Assembly (NCBI GenBank): GCA_965242495.1
Contig: OZ251446.1
Coordinates: 62,001-126,000 of the forward strand
From: CBDESN01 sp965242495
GTDB taxonomy: Bacteria; Pseudomonadota; Alphaproteobacteria; MPNO01
Direction of reading: 5' to 3'
DNA: 64,000 nucleotides
A model generated the notes under the pieces. It had not been told where the DNA came from, made no database searches, and saw only the letters and a list, made by a program, of their open reading frames with translations. A program made the position numbers and the translations under genes. The stretch's first letter is position 1. Every line of letters starts with the position of its first letter. Shown here piece by piece: positions 49,999 through 58,706 of this stretch.

Positions 49999-50375
49999 AT
50001 GGGCGTGACCTATGTTGACGTCACGGTGCGTAATCCCGCGCAGCGGACGCGGACGTGGACCGGGGCGTTCCTGGTGGACGCCGGCGCGATCGACTCTCTG
50101 GCGCCGCGACGCAGCCTGGAGGCGATCGGGCTGAAGCCCACGGGCCGGCGAGGTACGCGACCGCCGATGGCCGGGAAGTGGAGATGGACGTCACGGTGGG
50201 CGAATTGGAGATCATGGGTGAGCTTTCGGGGGGCGTCATCGTGTTCGGCGACGAGGGCGCGGAACCGTTGCTGGGGGTCACGGCGTTGGAGTCCGCCGGG
50301 ATAGAGGTCGATCCGCGGGATCAACGGCTCAAACGGCTGCCTGCGGTCCGTCTGCGGGGATTGCGGCGAGCATGA
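49999..50375 (+). pseudogene. Retropepsin-like aspartic protease, frameshifted
   Basis: ATG 49999 opens MGVTYVDVTVRNPAQRTRTW and GAFLVDAGAIDSL, the start of clan AA aspartic proteases found in bacteria. The catalytic D-T-G is D-A-G here. Around 50145 the family sequence continues in another frame (RYATADGREVEMDVTVGELE, LLGVTALESAGIEVDP) to 50375. Frameshift plus active-site change indicate a dead gene. Confidence 0.8.
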
Positions 50376-50441
50376 ACCGGCCCCTCTTTCGGCGGATCGG
50401 CCTCGCCGCGGCGCGGATTTCGCCGCTTTTCGCCCCCGTGT

Positions 50442-50495
50442 TTCAAATTTGTTCTTGACATGGGGGAGCGACTGTGTTACGATACCCCCAAAGCT
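50442..50495 (+). promoter_or_regulatory. Repeated promoter H2 upstream of AlbA_2 gene
   Basis: -35 TTGACA 50455-50460, 17 bases, -10 TACGAT 50478-50483; near-identical to 49582-49634. It lies about 270 bases upstream of the AlbA_2 ATG, so the transcript would carry a long leader including repeat C. Confidence 0.7.
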
Positions 50496-50559
50496 CGGAA
50501 GCCGCGACCGCAAGCCTCGCCGCGGGGAACGGCGACCCGAGGCGTCGGAACCGGATTCG

Positions 50560-50690
50560 CCCGTTTCCCGCCGCGTTTCCTCCCCTGTTTTTCGCTTGCT
50601 CCGGCCCTGCTTCTGGCCGGTTTTCGTCCTGCTTTTTCCCTGGTTTTTCGGCGTAACCCATTGATGTACAAAGAAACTGAAAAATTTCCG
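50560..50690 (+). repeat. Dispersed repeat C, copy 3, in AlbA_2 leader
   Basis: CCCTGGTTTTTCGGCGTAAC then CCATTG and ACAAAGAAACTGAAAA; matches the tails at 13160-13315 and 14180-14346. Here it sits between a strong promoter and an intact gene. Confidence 0.75.
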
Positions 50691-50755
50691 CCGGAATCCC
50701 GCCGATGCGGCGCCTCTCCGCCCCCTGGCGCGGCGGCCATGGTCCGAACCCGTCC

Positions 50756-52744
50756 ATGAGCGCGGTCCTCCCCATCAACCTCGACGACCTCCTCCACTGC
50801 CGCAGCGTCGAGTCGGAGCGGGTGGAGTTCAAAGCGTCATGGGACGAACGCACGACCGGCCCCCAGACGCTCCGGACGATCTGCGCATTCGCCAATGACT
50901 ATCACAACCTGAACGGGGGCTACGTCGTCATCGGCGTCGAGGAGCAGGCCGGACGGGCGGCTCTGCCCCCTTCCGGTCTGTCCGCCGGGCAGGTCGAGGC
51001 GGCGCAGAAGTGGATCCGGGGTCGCTGCAACCGGCTCGACCCTCCCTATCCGCCCATTCTGTCGCCCGAGACCGTGGGAGACCGGCATATCCTGGTGGTG
51101 TGGGCTCCGGCGAGCGAGATGCGGCCCCATCGCGCGCCCGCGATCGGGGATGGGCCGGCGCGATACTGGGTTCGTCTCGGTTCCGAGACCGTCGACGCCG
51201 AACGGCGCGGCGGCCTGCTTCGCGGGCTCGTCGAGCAGACCGCCCGCGTGCCCTGGGACGACCGCCGGGCGCCGGACGCCCGGGTCGAGGATCTGCGCGA
51301 GGCGAAAGTCCGCGAGCACCTGCGCGACGTGCGCAGCGGGCTCCTCGACGAGCCGGACGAGCGGAGCGTCTATCGGCGCATGCGGATCACGATGAAGGTC
51401 AACGATCACGAGGTTCCCCGGAACGCGGGCCTCCTGTTCTTCTCGAAAGACCCCGGGGCGTGGTTTCGAGGGGCGAAGATCGAAGTCGTGCAGTTCGCCG
51501 CGGATCGGGCCGGGGACGTGCAGGAGGAGCGAATCTTCGGCGGCGCTCTCGTGGATCAGCTGCGCGACTGCCTGAATTACCTCGAAAATTTTTCGGCGCA
51601 CCACCTGCAAAAGCAGCGGCATCGGAGCCAGATCCGCGGCTGGGTCAGCTATCCGCTGCCGGTGCTGCGCGAGACCCTCGTCAACGCGGTGTATCATCGG
51701 AGCTACGACGTCGATCAGCCGGAGCCCACCAAGGTCTATCTCCATCCGGGCCGGATCGAGGTCGTCAGCTATCCGGGACCGGTTGCGGGGATCGAGGCCC
51801 GGCACCTGCGCCCCGGGGCGGAAGTTCGGCCTGCGCCCGCCCGCAATCGCCGTATCGGGGAGTTCCTGAAGGAGCTGGGGCTTGCGGAGGGACGCCTCAC
51901 CGGATTGCGGAAGGTGTTTCAGGCGATGGAGACCAACGGCTCTCCGGCGCCCCGGTTCGATTTCGACGAGCAGCGGACCTACTTCCAGGCCACGTTGCCC
52001 GCCCATCCGGAGTACGAAGCGCTGTCGGCATTGCGGGACGCGGCCCATCTGCGGGCGCTGGGAGACCCCCGGGAAGCTCTCCGCCGCATCGAGGCCGCGT
52101 GGACCTCCAACCGGGCTTCGGCGGTCCTCGCATCCGAGATGGTGCGCGCGTATGCCGGAAGCGGCGAGTTCGAGCGCGCCGAGGAAGTCCTGAAGACCTT
52201 CGAGGCGCAGGGGCCGGAGAACGCGGTCGCCTACGTCGCGAATACGATGATCGAGGTCCTCGCGGAGGCGGGCGACGAGAGCAGGGCGCGGCAGCTGCTC
52301 GGGCGGGTTCGTCCCGTACTGCTCGGCCGCGACGCCGTCGACGCCGCCGTCCTGGCCCGGCGCGTCAGGGACTCGCGTCTCGCGCACCGGTATTTCGAGC
52401 GCGCCGGCGATGCGGTGTACGCCGATCCTCGGGCGCTGCTCGAGTTCGCGCAGACCAAGCTCTGGCTGGCGAACGAAGCCCACCGGCAACGCCGGCGCGA
52501 TTCGAACCGGCGGTTTCTCTCGGAGGCTCGAGCGCTGCTGGAGCGCGTCATCCAGCTCGACGCCTCGCCGGCCCGCCACGCATGGGCATGGCGCGAACTG
52601 GCGCGCGCGCTCAACTGGCTGCACGCGCCGGTCGGAGAGGTCGAAGGAGCCTATCGCCGGGCGATCGAACTGTTGCCGGACGAACCGAGGTTTCGCAGAG
52701 AGCTGGACAGGACGCTGGCGGCCCGCTCGCGATCCGCAGGGTGA
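50756..52744 (+). CDS. Schlafen AlbA_2 / ATPase-like / TPR protein
   Basis: 662 residues from ATG 50756. The AlbA_2 domain (about 15-140) shows RVEFKASWDE and NGGYVVIGVEEQAG. A middle HATPase_c-type region (about 180-420) contains RETLVNAVYHRSYDV and IEVVSYPGPVAGIE with NRRIGEFLKELGLAEG. The C-terminal 220 residues are helical TPR-like repeats (ALRDAAHLRALGDPREALRR). Bacterial AlbA_2 proteins include regulators and defence-associated proteins; the TPR tail suggests a protein partner (inference). The leader is described under H2. No neighbour is clearly cotranscribed. Confidence 0.85.
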   Translation: MSAVLPINLDDLLHCRSVESERVEFKASWDERTTGPQTLRTICAFANDYHNLNGGYVVIGVEEQAGRAALPPSGLSAGQVEAAQKWIRGRCNRLDPPYPPILSPETVGDRHILVVWAPASEMRPHRAPAIGDGPARYWVRLGSETVDAERRGGLLRGLVEQTARVPWDDRRAPDARVEDLREAKVREHLRDVRSGLLDEPDERSVYRRMRITMKVNDHEVPRNAGLLFFSKDPGAWFRGAKIEVVQFAADRAGDVQEERIFGGALVDQLRDCLNYLENFSAHHLQKQRHRSQIRGWVSYPLPVLRETLVNAVYHRSYDVDQPEPTKVYLHPGRIEVVSYPGPVAGIEARHLRPGAEVRPAPARNRRIGEFLKELGLAEGRLTGLRKVFQAMETNGSPAPRFDFDEQRTYFQATLPAHPEYEALSALRDAAHLRALGDPREALRRIEAAWTSNRASAVLASEMVRAYAGSGEFERAEEVLKTFEAQGPENAVAYVANTMIEVLAEAGDESRARQLLGRVRPVLLGRDAVDAAVLARRVRDSRLAHRYFERAGDAVYADPRALLEFAQTKLWLANEAHRQRRRDSNRRFLSEARALLERVIQLDASPARHAWAWRELARALNWLHAPVGEVEGAYRRAIELLPDEPRFRRELDRTLAARSRSAG

Positions 52745-52775
52745 TCCGTGTCCGCGAGAGTCTTCCAACCCCCCT

Positions 52776-52897
52776 CGTCATTCCCTCGCTTTCGCGGGGG
52801 CAGGCTCCGCGCGCCCGGGGATTTCGCGCGCTTGGTCGGCTGAACCGACGCCCACGCGGACGTCTCGGGATTTCTTCACACGCTCGAAAGCGGGAAT
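52776..52897 (+). repeat. MITE-like repeat B, copy 3
   Basis: 122 bases with CGTCATTCC-CGCTTTCGCGGGG left end and CGAAAGCGGGAAT right end; interior nearly identical to 13661-13785. Confidence 0.8.
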
Positions 52898-52987
52898 CCG
52901 TTGTCGACGACCTTACTTTGGGCCGCCATCGCAGCCCCCCCCTTCGTCATTCCCGCGAAAGCGGGAATCCATTTCGGACGAAACCTC

Positions 52988-53025
52988 CTCGCTGTGGATG
53001 AATTTTCTCGCTGTGGATGAATTTT
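52988..53025 (+). repeat. 19-bp tandem duplication
   Basis: CTCGCTGTGGATGAATTTT occurs twice in succession without mismatch. Confidence 0.9.
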
Positions 53026-53210
53026 ATGGATAAGCAGGAGCTCGAAAGCCGCGGCCGGAAGCCCCGCCGCCGAGAACGGCGACCCGGGGGGCGGCCCGCT
53101 CGCCGTCTTTTCCTTGAGCGCCGTCCGCGCCGCCGCTACCATCGGCTTCCGGTCGCGAGTCCCGCGCCCGGGGCCCGCGCTGCGCGCCACGCTCCCCGGA
53201 GGCCGAACCC

Positions 53211-53498
53211 ATGCCGGTCGACAAGGCCGCGGTGTCGAAGATCGCCGCATTGGCGCGCATCCGCGTGCCCGAGGAGGAGCTCGAACGGCTGGCCGGGGAA
53301 CTCTCCGACATCATCGGCTGGGTCGAGCGGCTCGACGAGGCGGATACCGAGGGCGTGCAGCCGATGAACGCCGCCGCGGCGCCGCGACTCCGCCGGCGCG
53401 ACGACGTCGTGACCGATGGCGGCATCCGCGACCGCATCCTCGCCAACGCGCCCGCCGCGCGGGACGGCTTCTTCCTGGTCCCCAAGGTGGTCGAGTGA
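53211..53498 (+). CDS. gatC: Aspartyl/glutamyl-tRNA amidotransferase subunit C
   Basis: 95 residues, the small stabilising subunit of GatCAB, which converts Glu-tRNA(Gln) and Asp-tRNA(Asn) to the amide forms. Seen: DKAAVSKIAALARIRVPEEE, LSDIIGWVERLDEADTEGV and the C-terminal FFLVPKVVE. The stop overlaps the gatA GTG (GTGA). Confidence 0.97.
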   Translation: MPVDKAAVSKIAALARIRVPEEELERLAGELSDIIGWVERLDEADTEGVQPMNAAAAPRLRRRDDVVTDGGIRDRILANAPAARDGFFLVPKVVE

Positions 53499-55006
53499 GC
53501 GGTCGAGTGAGCGCCGGGCCGGGGCCGGTCGGGCTGACCATCGACGGGATGCGCGCCTTGTTGGCCGCCGGGGAGATCTCGGCGCGCGAGCTCGCCGAGG
53601 CGCATCTGGCGGCGCTGGCGCGCGCGCGGCCGCTCAACGCCTTCATCACCGAGACGCCGGAGCGCGCCCTCGCCGACGCCGGGGCGTCCGACGACCGCCG
53701 GCGCCGCGGCGGCGAGACCGGCCCGCTCGACGGGATTCCCATCGCCGTCAAGGACCTGTTCTGCACCGAGGGCGTGCCGACCACCGCGGCGTCCCGCATC
53801 CTCGACGGCTTCGCGCCGCCCTATGAGAGCACGGTGACCGCCAAGCTGCGCGCCGCCGGCGCGATCCTGCTCGGCAAGACCAACCTCGACGAGTTCGCGA
53901 TGGGTTCGTCCAACGAGACCAGCCATTACGGCCCGGTCGAGAACCCGTGGCGCCGCGCCGGCGACGACCGGCCGCTGGTGCCGGGCGGCTCCTCCGGCGG
54001 CTCGGCGGCGGCCGTCGCCGCCCGGCTGTGCCCCGCCGCGATCGGCACCGACACCGGCGGGTCGATCCGCCAGCCCGCCGCCTTCTGCGGCGTCGTCGGC
54101 GTCAAGCCGACCTACGGCCGCTGCTCGCGCTGGGGGATCGTCGCCTTCGCGTCCTCGCTCGACCAGGCCGGCCCGCTCGCCCGCACCGTCCGCGACGCCG
54201 CCATCGTGTTGCGCGCGATGGCCGGGTTCGACCCCGGGGATTCGACCTCGGCCGATCTGCCGGTTCCCGATTTCGCGGCGGCGCTCGGCCGCGGCGTCGC
54301 GGGGCTCCGGATCGGCGTCCCGCGGGAATACGCGGTCGACGGCATGGCGGACGAGATCGCGGCGTTGTGGGACCGCGGCGTCGCCTGGCTCCGCGACGCC
54401 GGCGCCGAGCCGGTGGAGGTCGGCCTTCCGCACACCCGCTTCGCCCTGCCGGCCTATTACATCGTGGCCCCGGCCGAGGCGTCGTCCAACCTCGCGCGCT
54501 ACGACGGCGTCCGCTACGGACTCCGCGTCCCGTGCGACGACGTCGCCGACATGTACGCCGCCACCCGCAGCGCCGGCTTCGGCGCCGAAGTCCGCCGCCG
54601 CATCCTGATCGGCGCCTACGTCCTCTCCGCCGGCTATTTCGACGCCTATTACGTCAAGGCGCAGAAGGTGCGCGCGCTGATCGCCGATGACTTCGAGCGC
54701 GCCTTCGAACGCTGCGACGCCCTGTTGACTCCGACCACGCCGTTCGACGCCTTCGCCATCGGCGACAAGGCCGGCGATCCGGTCGCGATGTACGTCAACG
54801 ACGTGCTGACGGTGCCGGCGAGCCTCGCGGGCCTTCCCGGCGTATCGGTGCCGGCCGGCCTATCCGCGGCCGGCCTGCCGCTTGGACTCCAGGTCGTCGG
54901 CCGGCCGTTCGACGAGGAGACGATGCTCCGCGTAGCCGAGGTTCTGGAGCGGGCGGCGGGCTTCACCGCGCGCCCGGCCTTCGATGCCGCCCGCGCCGAG
55001 TCCTGA
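53495..55006 (+). CDS. gatA: Aspartyl/glutamyl-tRNA amidotransferase subunit A
   Basis: 503 residues, the amidase-signature glutaminase subunit. Catalytic triad: Lys in PIAVKDLFCTEG, cis-Ser in GGSSGGSAAAVAA, and nucleophile Ser in GTDTGGSIRQPAAFCG. Start GTG 53495 overlaps gatC; GTG 53507 is equally possible. The end overlaps gatB by 23 bases, so all three are coupled. Confidence 0.97.
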   Translation: MSGRVSAGPGPVGLTIDGMRALLAAGEISARELAEAHLAALARARPLNAFITETPERALADAGASDDRRRRGGETGPLDGIPIAVKDLFCTEGVPTTAASRILDGFAPPYESTVTAKLRAAGAILLGKTNLDEFAMGSSNETSHYGPVENPWRRAGDDRPLVPGGSSGGSAAAVAARLCPAAIGTDTGGSIRQPAAFCGVVGVKPTYGRCSRWGIVAFASSLDQAGPLARTVRDAAIVLRAMAGFDPGDSTSADLPVPDFAAALGRGVAGLRIGVPREYAVDGMADEIAALWDRGVAWLRDAGAEPVEVGLPHTRFALPAYYIVAPAEASSNLARYDGVRYGLRVPCDDVADMYAATRSAGFGAEVRRRILIGAYVLSAGYFDAYYVKAQKVRALIADDFERAFERCDALLTPTTPFDAFAIGDKAGDPVAMYVNDVLTVPASLAGLPGVSVPAGLSAAGLPLGLQVVGRPFDEETMLRVAEVLERAAGFTARPAFDAARAES

Positions 55007-56438
55007 CGCGCCGGCGGCGTGGGAGACCGTCGTCGGTCTCGAAGCGCACGCCCAGATCGCCGCCCGGTCGAAGCTGTTCTCGGGCGCCGCGGCCGGGTTC
55101 GGCGGCGACCCCAACACGCGGGTGTCGCTGGTCGATGCGGCGATGCCCGGGATGCTGCCGGTGATCAACCGCGAATGCGTCGAGCAGGCCGTTCGCACCG
55201 GCCTCGGACTCGGCGCCGAGATCAACCTGATCTCCATCTTCGACCGCAAGAACTACTTCTACCCCGATCTGCCCCAGGGCTATCAGATATCGCAATACAG
55301 CCGGCCGATCGTGGGCCGGGGGCGGATCGAGATCGACCTCCCTTACGGGGTCCGCAGCGTCGGGATCCGGCGGCTCCATCTCGAGCAAGACGCGGGCAAG
55401 AGCATCCACGACCGGCATCCGGACGCGACCGCGGTCGATCTCAACCGGTCCGGCGTCGCGCTCATGGAGATCGTCACCGAGCCCGATCTGCGTTCGGCCG
55501 AGGAGGCCGCCTCCGCCCTCGCCAAGCTGCGCTCGATCCTCCGCTATCTCGGAACCTGCGACGGCAACATGGAGGAGGGTTCGCTGCGCGCCGACGTGAA
55601 CGTGTCCGTGCGCCGGCCCGGCGCGCCCTACGGCGTCCGCTGCGAGATCAAGAACCTCAACTCGATGCGCCACCTCCGCCAGGCGATCGAGCACGAGGCG
55701 AAGCGCCAGATCGGCGTCCTCGAACGCGGCGGCCGGATCGAGCAGGAGACGCGGCTGTTCGACGCCGCGGCCGGAGCCACGCGGTCGATGCGCTCGAAGG
55801 AGGAGGCGCATGACTACCGCTATTTCCCGGACCCGGACCTGCCGCCGCTCGAGCTCGACCAGGACCTCGTCGACCGCATCCGCGCCGGCCTGCCCGAACT
55901 CCCGGACGCCAGGAAGGCGCGCCTCGTCGCCGCCTACGGCCTGTCCGCCTACGATGCGGGCGTGCTGGTCGCCGAACGCGAGACCGCCGGGTTCTTCGAG
56001 GAGGCGGCGAAGGGCCGGGATGCGAAGCGCGTCGCCAACTGGATAACGGGCGAACTGTTCGGCGCCCTCAACCGCGCCGGCAAGGACATCGGCGACTCGC
56101 CCGTCACCGCCGCCCGGCTGGGCGGCCTCCTCGACCTGATCGCCGACGGGACGATCTCGGGCCGCGCCGCCAAGCAGGCGTTCGAGGTCATGTTCGAGAC
56201 CGGCCGTCCCGCCGCCGCCGTCGTCGAGGAGCTCGGTCTGCGCCAGCTGACCGACGGGGCCGCGATCGAAGCGTCCGTCGACGAGGCGATCGCCGGCAAC
56301 CCCCGGCAGGTCGAGCAGTACCGGTCCGGCAACCGCAAGGTCCTGGGCTGGTTCGTCGGCCGGGTCATGCAGGCGACCGGGGGCCGGGCCAACCCCGCGG
56401 CGGTGAACGAGGCGCTGCGCGCGAAGCTGGACGGGTGA
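54984..56438 (+). CDS. gatB: Aspartyl/glutamyl-tRNA amidotransferase subunit B
   Basis: 484 residues. It binds the tRNA and activates the misacylated glutamate or aspartate with ATP. Seen: ETVVGLEAHAQIAARSKLFS, KNYFYPDLPQGYQISQY, RLHLEQDAGKSIHD, MEEGSLRADVNVSVRRPG, and the tail YqeY-like domain. The usual 'VGLE(I/V)H' reads VGLEAHAQ, a mild variant. Confidence 0.97.
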   Translation: MPPAPSPDAPAAWETVVGLEAHAQIAARSKLFSGAAAGFGGDPNTRVSLVDAAMPGMLPVINRECVEQAVRTGLGLGAEINLISIFDRKNYFYPDLPQGYQISQYSRPIVGRGRIEIDLPYGVRSVGIRRLHLEQDAGKSIHDRHPDATAVDLNRSGVALMEIVTEPDLRSAEEAASALAKLRSILRYLGTCDGNMEEGSLRADVNVSVRRPGAPYGVRCEIKNLNSMRHLRQAIEHEAKRQIGVLERGGRIEQETRLFDAAAGATRSMRSKEEAHDYRYFPDPDLPPLELDQDLVDRIRAGLPELPDARKARLVAAYGLSAYDAGVLVAERETAGFFEEAAKGRDAKRVANWITGELFGALNRAGKDIGDSPVTAARLGGLLDLIADGTISGRAAKQAFEVMFETGRPAAAVVEELGLRQLTDGAAIEASVDEAIAGNPRQVEQYRSGNRKVLGWFVGRVMQATGGRANPAAVNEALRAKLDG

Positions 56439-56535
56439 GCCGGGCCGCGGTTGCAATTCCGGGGCGGCGGGCCTAACTTCCGCCGGCGCGACGGGGCTCG
56501 GCGGAACGCGGCGGGACCGGCGGGAGGAGGACGGG

Positions 56536-57261
56536 ATGATCGATCTCTACACATGGCCCACGCCCAACGGGCACAAGGTCCACATCATGCTCGAGGAGAC
56601 CGGGCTCGCCTATGACGTCCACCCCATCGACATCCAGGAGGGAGACCAGTTCAAGCCCGACTTCCTGGCGATCAGCCCGAACAACAAGATGCCCGCGATG
56701 GTCGATCGCGACGGGCCCGGCGGCCGGGAGATCGCGGTGTTCGAATCGGGGGCGATCCTGCTCTATCTCGGCGACAAGACCGGACGTTTCCTGCCCAAGG
56801 AGCCCGCCGCCTATTACGACGTGCTCCAATGGTTGATGTTCCAGATGGGAGGGATCGGCCCGTTGCTCGGCCAGGCGCATCACTTCCACAACTACGCGCC
56901 GCAGCGCTTCCCGCGCGAGCGGCTCCAATACGGCATCGACCGCTACGTCAACGAGGCCAACCGGCTCTACGGAGTCCTCGAACGCCGGCTCGAGGGGCGC
57001 GAATGGGTCGCGGCCGGCGCCTACACCATCGCCGACATGGCGATCTTCCCCTGGCTCCGCTTCCCGGAGAATCAGGGCGTCGCCATCGACGACTACCCCG
57101 GGGTGAAGCGCTGGCGCGACCGCATCTGGGCCCGTCCGCAGGTCGAAAAGGCGCTGGAGACGCTACAGGAGCGCCGCCGCGTCGGGCCCGGCCACAGCGA
57201 CAAGGCCTGGGAGACGCTCTACGGCAAGACCCAGACCACCCAGGGCCAGGCGGCGGAATAG
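56536..57261 (+). CDS. Glutathione S-transferase, YghU/YfcG-like (1)
   Basis: 241 residues. Thioredoxin-like N-terminal domain (YTWPTPNGHKVHIMLEETGL, NKMPAMVDRDG, FESGAILLYLGDKTG) and a helical C-terminal domain (WLMFQMGGIGPLLGQAHHF, IADMAIFPWLRF). Family members bind glutathione and have disulfide-reductase or peroxidase activity. An AGGAGG-type site precedes ATG 56536. It is paired with a paralogue 37 bases downstream. Confidence 0.9.
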   Translation: MIDLYTWPTPNGHKVHIMLEETGLAYDVHPIDIQEGDQFKPDFLAISPNNKMPAMVDRDGPGGREIAVFESGAILLYLGDKTGRFLPKEPAAYYDVLQWLMFQMGGIGPLLGQAHHFHNYAPQRFPRERLQYGIDRYVNEANRLYGVLERRLEGREWVAAGAYTIADMAIFPWLRFPENQGVAIDDYPGVKRWRDRIWARPQVEKALETLQERRRVGPGHSDKAWETLYGKTQTTQGQAAE

Positions 57262-57298
57262 CCTGTCGGCCCGTTCACGCCATCGCGGGAGGCGAACG

Positions 57299-57922
57299 AT
57301 GATCGACCTGTACAGCTGGAAGACCTCGAACGGCCGCAAGCTCAACATCATGGTCGAAGAGCTCGGCGCCGATTACGAGCTGCACCCGATCGACATCGGC
57401 AAGGGGGACCAGTTCACGCCCGCGTTCACCGCCGTCAATCCGAACCAGAAAATCCCGGCGATGGTCGATCGCGACGGCCCCGACGGCGCGCCTTACGCGC
57501 TGTTCGAATCGGGCGCGATGCTGATGTATCTCGCCGACAAGCACGGCGAGCTGATCCCGCCGGTCGACCGCGCGGCCGACCGCTATCAGGTCATCCAGTG
57601 GCTGATGTTCCAGATGGGCGGCGTCGGGCCGATGTTCGGCCAGGCGCACCATTTCCGCCGCGCCGCCAAGGAGCAGATACCCTACGGCATCGAGCGCTAC
57701 ACCGCCGAGACCCGCCGGCTCTGGGGCGTGCTCGACAAGCGGCTCGCCGACGGCGCGTATCTGCACGGGGCGTACTCGATCGCCGACATCGCGGTCTTCC
57801 CCTGGACCGCGCGCCATGAGTGGCAGGGGATCGAACTCGGCGAATTCCCCAACGTCGAACGCTGGTACCGGGCGATCGAGGCTCGGCCCGCGGTCCGGCG
57901 GGGAATGGAGCTGATCCCCTGA
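57299..57922 (+). CDS. Glutathione S-transferase, YfcG-like (2)
   Basis: 207 residues, paralogous to the preceding gene (YSWKTSNGRKLNIMVEELG, NQKIPAMVDRDGP, FESGAMLMYLADKHGE, WLMFQMGGVGPMFGQAHHF). It lacks the last 30 residues of its neighbour. Tandem duplication followed by divergence is likely. A GGGAGG site lies upstream of ATG 57299. Confidence 0.9.
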   Translation: MIDLYSWKTSNGRKLNIMVEELGADYELHPIDIGKGDQFTPAFTAVNPNQKIPAMVDRDGPDGAPYALFESGAMLMYLADKHGELIPPVDRAADRYQVIQWLMFQMGGVGPMFGQAHHFRRAAKEQIPYGIERYTAETRRLWGVLDKRLADGAYLHGAYSIADIAVFPWTARHEWQGIELGEFPNVERWYRAIEARPAVRRGMELIP

Positions 57923-57954
57923 GGCCCGGTCCGCCGGGCGCCGGACGATGCGAA

Positions 57955-58046
57955 GGAGGGGTGGCCGAGTGGCTGAAGGCGGCGGTTTGCTAAACCGTTA
58001 ACGGTTTAACGATCGTTCGGGGGTTCGAATCCCCCTCCCTCCGCCA
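57955..58046 (+). tRNA. tRNA-Ser (GCU)
   Basis: 92 bases with encoded CCA. The acceptor GGAGGGG pairs with TCCCTCC, the anticodon loop TTGCTAA puts GCT at 57989-57991, a long variable arm is present, and the T arm is GGGGGTTCGAATCCCCC. It reads AGC/AGU serine codons. Confidence 0.98.
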
Positions 58047-58098
58047 TCCCGCAGGTTGCGGACGTCTTATGGCGCGCCCGCCGGGGAGGCGCCGCGAT

Positions 58099-58650
58099 CT
58101 ACGGAAGCAGTTTGAGCAAGGCGACGGCGACGCTGATGAGCGCGGCCGTGGCGAGCAGATTGCGGTTGGCCGTTTCCGCGATCTTGGCTTCCAGGCGGGC
58201 GACCTCGGTTTCGATCTTGGCTTCCAGGCGGGCGAAGTCGGCCTTGACGCCGGCGACGTCGGCTTTGACGTCGGCGATTTCGGCTTTGACGTCGGCGATT
58301 TCGGCTTCGATCTTGGCTTCCAGGCGGGCGAAATCGGCTTTGATGCCGGCGATTTCGGCTTTGACGCCGGCGATTTCGGTTTCGATCTTGGCTTCCAGGC
58401 GGGCGAAGTCGGCCTTGACGCCGACGACGTCGGCTTTGACGCCGGCGATTTCGGTTTCGATCTTGCTTTCCAGTCGGGCGACCTCGGTTTCGATCTTGGC
58501 TTCCAGGCGGGCGACGTCGGCTTTGGTGGCGACGGATTCGGTGACGGCGCCGCGCACCGTGTCCGTGATGGCCTCGGCCTGGGCGTCGTCGAAGCCGGCC
58601 CCGGTGAGCGCCTTGACGGCGGCATGCGTATCGAATGCGAGTGCGGACAT
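58099..58650 (-). CDS. DUF1640 coiled-coil membrane protein
   Basis: 183 residues. The N-terminus FDTHAAVKALTGAGFDDAQA and ITDTVRGAVTESVATKADV is typical of DUF1640 (CCDC90-like). Residues 45-150 are a long coil of 7- and 11-residue repeats (VARLEAKIETEVARLE, IAGVKADFARLE), and about 158-180 form a C-terminal membrane helix before LLKLLP. Mitochondrial relatives regulate the calcium uniporter; no bacterial role is established. A frameshifted relative is at 4345. The gene faces tRNA-Ser, 52 bases away. Confidence 0.88.
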   Translation of the reverse strand: MSALAFDTHAAVKALTGAGFDDAQAEAITDTVRGAVTESVATKADVARLEAKIETEVARLESKIETEIAGVKADVVGVKADFARLEAKIETEIAGVKAEIAGIKADFARLEAKIEAEIADVKAEIADVKADVAGVKADFARLEAKIETEVARLEAKIAETANRNLLATAALISVAVALLKLLP

Positions 58651-58706
58651 AGGGTAAGGCTACGCGGTTGCGGCCTCCGGCGCAAGCGCGGTCGATCCGA
58701 CCGCGG

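Larger units (their letters stand above)
52745..53210. other. Gap of repeats before gatC
   Basis: No gene. It holds repeat B copy 3 (52776-52897), a single palindrome near 52950, two tandem 19-base units CTCGCTGTGGATGAATTTT (52988-53006 and 53007-53025), and a copy of the leader motif (AGCTCGAAAGCCGCG... 53037-53096). The last 100 bases are upstream sequence of gatC. Confidence 0.7.

Noticed and set aside
57955..58700. tRNA-Ser as a mobile-element attachment site
   Set aside because: No repeat of the tRNA 3' end and no integrase were seen downstream within the window.
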